Shown here: positions 58,950 through 64,000 of the stretch, piece after piece
Numbering within the stretch: position 1 is the first letter of the stretch
Layout of the letters: each line of letters starts with the position of its first letter
DNA from: Arthrobacter sp. zg-Y1110
Lineage (GTDB): Bacteria; Actinomycetota; Actinomycetes; Actinomycetales; Micrococcaceae
Assembly (NCBI RefSeq): GCF_025244865.1
Contig: NZ_CP104272.1
Coordinates: forward strand, 2,666,001 to 2,730,000
Length of the DNA: 64,000 nucleotides
Direction: 5' to 3'
The notes under the pieces: generated by a model
Told to the model about the DNA's origin: nothing
The model's input: the letters and a program-made list of their open reading frames with translations, nothing else
The model's database searches: none
Translations under genes and position numbers: made by a program

Positions 58950-59029
58950 TTAACTACGCGTGGGCTGATCCCTGAAATCAGGGGCCCTCTTACCGTTGCC
59001 CTTTCGGACTCCGGAGCTAGAGAAGCAGA

Positions 59030-59143
59030 TTAGCCCTGGCGCTGCTTGTGGCGCGGGTTCTCGCAGATCACCATGACTCGACCGTTACGGCGAATCACCT
59101 TGCACTTATCGCAGATCTGCTTGACGCTCGGCTGGACCTTCAT
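59030..59143 (-). CDS. rpmJ: 50S ribosomal protein bL36 (zinc-binding form)
   Basis: 37 residues: [17 protein letters not shown], then [12 protein letters not shown]. The C11, C14, C27, H32 set shows the zinc-binding (C+) version. It lies 83 bases after infA, as usual. Confidence 0.97.
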   Translation of the reverse strand: MKVQPSVKQICDKCKVIRRNGRVMVICENPRHKQRQG

Positions 59144-59226
59144 GGTTTTCCTTTGCGTGGTTGCAGGGTTGAGCTTGAACGGTCAGTGAACCGGCTGTGC
59201 GGTGCGCTGTCCGTCTTTGCAGCGGT

Positions 59227-59448
59227 TTATTTGTAGCGGTAGACGATGCGACCCCGGGTGAGGTCGTACGGGCTAAGTTCCACCACAACGCGGTCTCCAG
59301 GGAGGATGCGAATGTAGTGTTGACGCATCTTTCCCGAGATGTGTGCGAGCACAATGTGGCCGTTGGCCAGCTCAACGCGGAACATCGCGTTGGGCAGGGC
59401 TTCGTTTACCGAGCCCTCGATCTCAATGACGCCGTCTTTCTTGGCCAT
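59227..59448 (-). CDS. infA: Translation initiation factor IF-1
   Basis: 73 residues from ATG 59448, preceded by [32 protein letters not shown] and [28 protein letters not shown] are standard. The 171 bases upstream, to the GDPD gene, contain no convincing promoter. Confidence 0.98.
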   Translation of the reverse strand: MAKKDGVIEIEGSVNEALPNAMFRVELANGHIVLAHISGKMRQHYIRILPGDRVVVELSPYDLTRGRIVYRYK

Positions 59449-59619
59449 ATCCTCCGCTAACGTCTGTGTCACCGGCTTGACGCCGGCAACGGTTTTTCGA
59501 ATGTGGCCGTCATCCCGGCCCAGCCAACCGCATCGGCGCACAAAGCATCGAAAGCGGTCAATCCGGGCACGAATGTAGAGACAACCAACAGATAACTCTA
59601 CGGGAAGACCCCCCATAAG

Positions 59620-60444
59620 TTAAATCGCTCCGGCTGTCCAGTTCCCTCCCCGGGTGTTTCCCCACGCCGCCAACGCGCCGGGACGGTTGGTGATGATCCC
59701 GTCCACCCCCGAATCGAAGGCTTCCAGCCACTGTGCCGGGCGGTCCAGGGTCCACGGATAGACGGACAGCCCGTCGGCGCGCAGCCGCTCCAGCAGGTCC
59801 GGACGCTCCGCCAGGAACCGCCCGCCGGGATTACACGCTGCAGCGTCCACCCGGAAGAGGAACCGCTGCAGTGCCGTCTCGCCATGCCTGCCCGACGGTG
59901 CTTGGCCGACGAGCAGACCCCGCCGGAATTCCGGGGCCGCCAGGGCAAGGGCTCCTACGGTTCGCCGCGAAAAGGCCTGCACGAGCATCCGGCCTTCCAG
60001 TCCCGCCGCCCACAGGGCGTCGGCCACGGGCTCCACCTGACGGGGGCTCCACTCTCCCTTGAACTCGAGTACCAATCCCAGTTGCTGCCAGTCGGAGAGG
60101 AACGTCAGAAGGTCCCCAAGCGTCGGCACCGGCACTCCCCTGTGGTTTTTGGAAAACCAGGCACCGGCATCCGCCATTGCAAGCCGGGCAGCTGAGGTGC
60201 GTCCCACGCGCCCGCGCAGATTTGTCGTCCGGCCGAGTTTCGCGTCGTGCAGGAGAACCGCGGTTCCGTCGGCTGTGAGGCGAAGATCCGTTTCGATCAT
60301 GGCGGCTCCGGCTGCTGCCGCCGCGGCAAATGCCGGAAGGGTGTTCTCCGGTGCCGCCGAACTGTATCCCCGGTGGGCGATCACTGCCGGCAGGTTGCTC
60401 AGTGATCGTGCCGCCGGGACTGCTGCTCTGTTCGTCGAGGCCAT
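59620..60444 (-). CDS. Glycerophosphodiester phosphodiesterase
   Basis: 274 residues. VIAHRGYSSAAPENTLPAFAAAAAAG has the catalytic HRG and metal Glu-Asn; ETDLRLTADGTAVLLHDAKLGRTTN supplies the E-x-D pair and second His. VYPWTLDRPAQW and IITNRPG are typical. It splits glycerophosphodiesters to glycerol-3-phosphate and an alcohol. No signal peptide, so cytoplasmic. It interrupts the usual map-infA neighbourhood. Confidence 0.92.
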   Translation of the reverse strand: MASTNRAAVPAARSLSNLPAVIAHRGYSSAAPENTLPAFAAAAAAGAAMIETDLRLTADGTAVLLHDAKLGRTTNLRGRVGRTSAARLAMADAGAWFSKNHRGVPVPTLGDLLTFLSDWQQLGLVLEFKGEWSPRQVEPVADALWAAGLEGRMLVQAFSRRTVGALALAAPEFRRGLLVGQAPSGRHGETALQRFLFRVDAAACNPGGRFLAERPDLLERLRADGLSVYPWTLDRPAQWLEAFDSGVDGIITNRPGALAAWGNTRGGNWTAGAI

Positions 60445-60633
60445 GACTTCACGCTAGGGTGCCGGATCGCTCGAAAGCCGGGAAAACACCACTCTTCACC
60501 GGCTGTCCGCCAAGGATTCCCCGTGACATCAGGTGCAGTTCATCCAGGCAGCCGGCGGAACCCCGGGCCCGGGCACGTGCCCGCCCCGACGTCGGGCCCT
60601 CTGTGCACCCGGCCCGTCTGCGCATCCGTCCCG

Positions 60634-60678
60634 AAAAAGCCGGCAGGCCCCGTTCCCTGAGGGAACGGGGCCTGCCGG
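60634..60678 (-). terminator. Terminator after map
   Basis: CCGGCAGGCCCCGTTCCC (60640-60657) and its exact complement (60661-60678) form an 18-bp stem with a TGA loop. On the minus strand it is followed by TTTTT. The rest of the gap 60445-60700 holds nothing I recognise. Confidence 0.9.
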
Positions 60679-60700
60679 TTTACTGCCTGCGGAGGATTCC

Positions 60701-61525
60701 CTAGGGAATCGGAACCGGGGTGACACCCAGCGGTTCCAGCCGGGAGGCACCGCCGTCGGGCGCCGTGAGCACCCAGATCCCCTTTTCATGGATCGCAACG
60801 GAGTGCTCCCACTGGCTGGAACGGCTGCCGTCTTCGGTGACAACTGTCCAGTCATCATCGAGCGTGCGGGTGAGGATCTTGCCGCGTACCAGCATCGGCT
60901 CGATGGCCAGGCACAGGCCCGGCCGCAGCTTCGGCCCGCGGTGTCCGGTGCGGTAGTTCAGGACGTCCGGCGCCTGGTGCATTTCGGTGCCGATGCCGTG
61001 GCCGACATAGTCCTCGAGGATTCCCAGCTTCTTGCCCGGGACGCTGCTGACATAGTCGTCCACGGCGTCGCCGATATCCCCCACGAACTTGCCTTTGGCA
61101 GCAGCGGCAATGCCGTGCCACATGGCGTTCTCGGTGACATCCGACAGCCGCTGGTCCTCCGGATCCGGAGTACCCACGATCACGGTACGCGCGGAGTCCG
61201 AGTGCCAGCCGTTCACCACTGCACCGCCGTCGATGGAAATGATGTCGCCGTCCTGCAGCACCCGGTCTCCCGGAATGCCGTGGACAACTTCCTCATTCAC
61301 GGACGTGCAGACCGTGGCCGGGTAGTCGTAGTACCCCAGGAAGTTGGAGGTGGCTCCCGCTTCCTTGAGTACCCGGGCAAATACTGCATCGATCTCGCGT
61401 GTACTGACGCCGACGTCGGCGGCCTTGACCGCCGCGTCGAGCGCTGAGATCAATACAAGGCCGGCTTCGCGCATGATGCGCATCTGCTCGTTGGTTTTGT
61501 ATTCGATTCGAGGCTGGCCGAACAT
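60701..61525 (-). CDS. map: Methionine aminopeptidase type I
   Basis: 274 residues. YPATVCTSVNEEVVHGIPGDRVLQDGDIISIDGGAVVNGWHSDSA carries the His and first metal-binding Asp pair; VGHGIGTEMHQAP has the metal His and active-site His; CLAIEPMLV and VTEDGSRSSQWEHSVAI give the metal Glu residues. It removes the initiator Met. It follows adk by 45 bases. Confidence 0.97.
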   Translation of the reverse strand: MFGQPRIEYKTNEQMRIMREAGLVLISALDAAVKAADVGVSTREIDAVFARVLKEAGATSNFLGYYDYPATVCTSVNEEVVHGIPGDRVLQDGDIISIDGGAVVNGWHSDSARTVIVGTPDPEDQRLSDVTENAMWHGIAAAAKGKFVGDIGDAVDDYVSSVPGKKLGILEDYVGHGIGTEMHQAPDVLNYRTGHRGPKLRPGLCLAIEPMLVRGKILTRTLDDDWTVVTEDGSRSSQWEHSVAIHEKGIWVLTAPDGGASRLEPLGVTPVPIP

Positions 61526-61570
61526 GTGTCTTCTAACTTCCTAGCGGATAACTTTTTGCGCCGGACTTTC

Positions 61571-62143
61571 TTAGCGCAGGTCCTTCAGTGCTTCCATGAC
61601 ACGCTCGGTGACTTCGTCGATGCCGCCGAGGCCATCCACCCGGGTGACGATTCCGCGGTCCTCGTAGCGGGCGACGACGTCGGCCGTCTGCTGCGTGTAG
61701 AGGTTCAGGCGGTGCCGGATGACGTCTTCCGTGTCATCGCTGCGGCCCTCGAGTTCCGCACGCCGGAGCAGGCGGGCCACGAGTTCATCGTCGTCGGCGG
61801 TAAGCAGGAGCACCGCGTCAAGCTTCTGGCCGTTGCCGGCCAGGATGTCGTCGAGTTCCTCAACCTGCGCCACTGTGCGCGGGTAGCCGTCCAGCAGGAA
61901 GCCAGATTCGACGTCGCCGTCAGCCAGCCGGCTGCGGACCATGGCGTTGGTGACGGTATCCGGAACGAAGTTGCCGGCGTCGATGTACTTCTTCGCCTCC
62001 ACGCCCAGGGGCGTTTCCTCTTTCACGTTCGAACGGAAAATGTCGCCGGTTGATATTGCCGTGACACCGAGCCGGTCCGAGATCCGAGCGGCCTGAGTTC
62101 CTTTACCGGCGCCGGGAGGCCCGATAATGAGCATTCTTGTCAT
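61571..62143 (-). CDS. adk: Adenylate kinase
   Basis: 190 residues, the short-LID form without zinc Cys. GPPGAGKGTQAARI is the P-loop; STGDIFRSN and GYPRTVAQVEELD are the AMP-binding segments. It equilibrates 2 ADP with ATP and AMP. It overlaps secY by 4 bases. Confidence 0.97.
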   Translation of the reverse strand: MTRMLIIGPPGAGKGTQAARISDRLGVTAISTGDIFRSNVKEETPLGVEAKKYIDAGNFVPDTVTNAMVRSRLADGDVESGFLLDGYPRTVAQVEELDDILAGNGQKLDAVLLLTADDDELVARLLRRAELEGRSDDTEDVIRHRLNLYTQQTADVVARYEDRGIVTRVDGLGGIDEVTERVMEALKDLR

Positions 62144-63450
62144 CGCAATAACCCTTCGTAGTGACGTTGCTGGAGCTGCGCGTCAATTTGCTTAACCGTT
62201 TCCAGTCCCACACCAACCATGATGAGGATTGACGTTCCGCCGAACGGGAAGTTCTGGTTAGCTCCAACCAACACCAGAGCAATCAGCGGGATCAGGGCGA
62301 CAAAGCCCAGGTAAAGGGCGCCGGGCAGCGTGATCCGGGAGAGCACGTACTGCAGGTATTCGGCGGTGGGGCGGCCGGCCCGGATGCCGGGAATGAAGCC
62401 GCCGTACTTCTTCATGTTCTCCGAGACCTCGTCCGGGTTGAACGTGATGGAGACGTAGAAGTAGGTGAAGAAGACGATCAGCAGGAAGTACACCAGCATG
62501 TACAGCGGGTGGTCGCCGCTGACGAGGTAGTTGTTGATCCAGACCACCCATCCCGGCGGCGTGCCCTGCGAGGGAGTATTGAACTGCGCCAGCAGGCTGG
62601 GCAGGTAGAGCATGGAGGACGCGAAGATCACGGGGATCACGCCGGCCATGTTGACCTTGATCGGAATGTAGGTGTTGGTTCCCCCTACGGTCCGCCGGCC
62701 AACCATGCGCTTCGCGTACTGCACCGGAATGCGGCGCTGCGACTGCTCCACGAAGATGACCAGGGCCACCGTCAGGACGCCGACGGCGATGACGGCCAGG
62801 AAGATGGTCCAGCCCTGCGCGCTGAGGATGGCGCCAAGGGCGCTGGGGAAGGACGCCGCGATGGAGGTGAAGATGAGCAGCGACATACCGTTGCCCACAC
62901 CCTTTTCCGTGACGAGCTCGCCCATCCACATGATGACGCCGGTACCGGCGGTCAGCGTGACGATGAGCAGCAGGACGGTGACCATGTTGTCGTCCGGGAT
63001 GATCGGCAGGGCGCACTGGTTGTTGAAGAGTGCGCCCGAGCGGGCCAGGGAGACAACCGTCGTCGCGTTGAGCAGGCCCAGCGCGATGGTGAGGTAGCGG
63101 GTGTACTGGGTGAGCTTCGACTGGCCCTGCTGGCCCTCCTCGTAGAGGGCCTGGAAGTGCGGGATCACGACGCGCAGCAGCTGAACAATGATGCTGGCGG
63201 TGATGTAGGGCATGATGCCGAGGGCAAAGATGGAGACCTGCAGCAGCGCACCGCCGCTGAAGAGATTGACGAACTGGTAAATGCCACCCGAGGTGGCACC
63301 CAGATTCAAACACTGCTGCACATTGCCGTAGTCAACACCCGGGGCCGGGATAAAAGCACCCATGCGGAAGATAGTGATGATTCCCAGCGTAAACAACAGC
63401 TTGCGTCGCAGGTCTGGTGTCCGGAAAGCCCGGCCAATAGCGCTAAGCAA
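62140..63450 (-). CDS. secY: Preprotein translocase subunit SecY
   Basis: 436 residues with ten membrane helices. FRTPDLRRKLLFTLGIITIFRMGAFIPAPGVD starts the protein; GIMPYITASIIVQLL is the plug-region helix; the C5 loop is EQSQRRIPVQYAKRM and the C6 loop has GFIPGIRAGRPTAEYL. It forms the Sec channel. First gene of secY-adk-map here. Confidence 0.98.
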   Translation of the reverse strand: MLSAIGRAFRTPDLRRKLLFTLGIITIFRMGAFIPAPGVDYGNVQQCLNLGATSGGIYQFVNLFSGGALLQVSIFALGIMPYITASIIVQLLRVVIPHFQALYEEGQQGQSKLTQYTRYLTIALGLLNATTVVSLARSGALFNNQCALPIIPDDNMVTVLLLIVTLTAGTGVIMWMGELVTEKGVGNGMSLLIFTSIAASFPSALGAILSAQGWTIFLAVIAVGVLTVALVIFVEQSQRRIPVQYAKRMVGRRTVGGTNTYIPIKVNMAGVIPVIFASSMLYLPSLLAQFNTPSQGTPPGWVVWINNYLVSGDHPLYMLVYFLLIVFFTYFYVSITFNPDEVSENMKKYGGFIPGIRAGRPTAEYLQYVLSRITLPGALYLGFVALIPLIALVLVGANQNFPFGGTSILIMVGVGLETVKQIDAQLQQRHYEGLLR

Positions 63451-63567
63451 GCGTCCTCCTGAAGTTTGGAAAGTCCGATCCGGACTTGTGACAGAAACAG
63501 AGTCTAGCCGCTCGCGGCCCGTACTGCGTTAACGCCGTACTGGACGCGGTAGTTGCCTTAAACGGAA

Positions 63568-63609
63568 CTGAACTCCCGGCGGACCGGATAGGGTCCGCCA
63601 GGAGTTCAG
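63568..63609 (-). terminator. Terminator-like hairpin between rplO and secY
   Basis: CTGAACTCCCGGCGGACC (63568-63585) pairs with GGTCCGCCAGGAGTTCAG (63592-63609), 17 of 18 positions, loop of 6. On the minus strand it is followed by TTCCGTTTAA. The rest of the 245-base gap shows only a weak TAGACT as possible secY -10 near 63502. Confidence 0.65.
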
Positions 63610-63695
63610 TGGTGAAACGTTGGATCGTGCGCCCCTCCCCTGCCGGTGCACGCAAGGTGTCCGGACGGGGAGGGAAACAGACCCGCCACGAGGTC

Positions 63696-64000
63696 TTAGA
63701 CCGTGGTGGTGGATCCGCCGGCTGCGGCGATCTTTTCTGCAGCGCTGGCGGAGAAGGCGTTGGCGGAGACATCAACCTTGACGGTGATGTCGCCGGAGCC
63801 GAGCACCTTCACGGGCTGGTTCTTGCGAACCGCGCCCTTGGCAACCAATGCTTCGATATCCACGGCGCCGCCTTCGGGGAACAGTTCCGAGATCTTGTCC
63901 AGGTTTACAACCTGGAACTCGACCCGGAACGGGTTCTTGAAGCCGCGCAGCTTCGGCAGACGCATGTGCAGCGGAAGCTGACCGCCGGCGAAGCCTGCCT
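63696..64000 (-). CDS. rplO: 50S ribosomal protein uL15 (C-terminal part, runs off the window)
   Basis: The open frame continues past the window edge; 101 codons and the stop at 63696-63698 are visible. [22 protein letters not shown], then [10 protein letters not shown] and the late [28 protein letters not shown], are the L15 signature. It is upstream of secY, as in the spc operon. Confidence 0.96.
   Translation of the reverse strand, partial: AGFAGGQLPLHMRLPKLRGFKNPFRVEFQVVNLDKISELFPEGGAVDIEALVAKGAVRKNQPVKVLGSGDITVKVDVSANAFSASAAEKIAAAGGSTTTV

Overview
The window looks like chromosomal DNA of a high-GC actinobacterium, most likely a member of the Micrococcaceae close to Arthrobacter. This rests on the strong G+C bias with frequent GTG/TTG starts, the actinobacterial gene order (secY-adk-map...infA-rpmJ-rpsM-rpsK-rpoA-rplQ-truA-rplM-rpsI-glmM, then glmS-acpS-nnr...alr-tsaE-tsaB-rimI-tsaD), a GuaB3 paralogue, a CIRCE-controlled groES-groEL with a His-rich GroEL tail, and a treYZ-glgX trehalose operon. 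The genus is inference. I see no rRNA, tRNA, insertion sequence, prophage or CRISPR array.

Region by region. 1-7.3 kb: an MFS exporter (cut by the window edge) divergent from an AsnC-type regulator, a kinase-like phosphotransferase, a membrane protein, a GNAT acetyltransferase, galU divergent from 5-formyl-THF cyclo-ligase, then a zinc-ribbon FmdB protein and an SAF-domain protein. 7.3-19.8 kb: a small protein translationally coupled to a 1281-residue helicase-like protein with a C-terminal nuclease-like domain, then guaA, DUF3817, SURF1, PTS EIIA, glpD, guaB3 and guaB, all on the minus strand. 20-22.3 kb: groES-groEL with two CIRCE operators. 22.3-26.2 kb: an iron-siderophore ABC importer behind a DtxR/IdeR-like box. 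26.4-30.3 kb: an accessory cluster whose first two proteins resemble type VII secretion (WXG100-like) substrates. 30.4-35 kb: MalY-type aminotransferase, THUMP-like methyltransferase, shikimate-dehydrogenase-like protein and a YbdK-type glutamate-cysteine ligase. 35-40.8 kb: t6A pathway genes with alanine racemase, a GNAT protein and an aldo/keto reductase. 40.9-47.2 kb: glgX-treY-treZ, which debranch glycogen and convert the released chains to trehalose. 47.2-53.5 kb: metabolite repair (nnr), acpS, glmS, coaA, glmM. 53.5-64 kb: ribosomal, RNA polymerase and Sec genes up to a partial rplO.

The most interesting items are: (i) the four-gene WXG-like cluster, whose largest protein ends in four consecutive 11-residue amphipathic repeats; (ii) the helicase-nuclease protein with altered Walker A and Walker B motifs plus its coupled small partner; (iii) a CIRCE-like HrcA operator on the fmdB promoter with the same two half-sites as the second groES CIRCE; (iv) paired TAAG-N4-CTTA palindromes between galU and the cyclo-ligase gene; and (v) a cluster of tandem hairpin-forming repeats downstream of rpsI. 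All family assignments come from reading the translated sequences. No database search was run.
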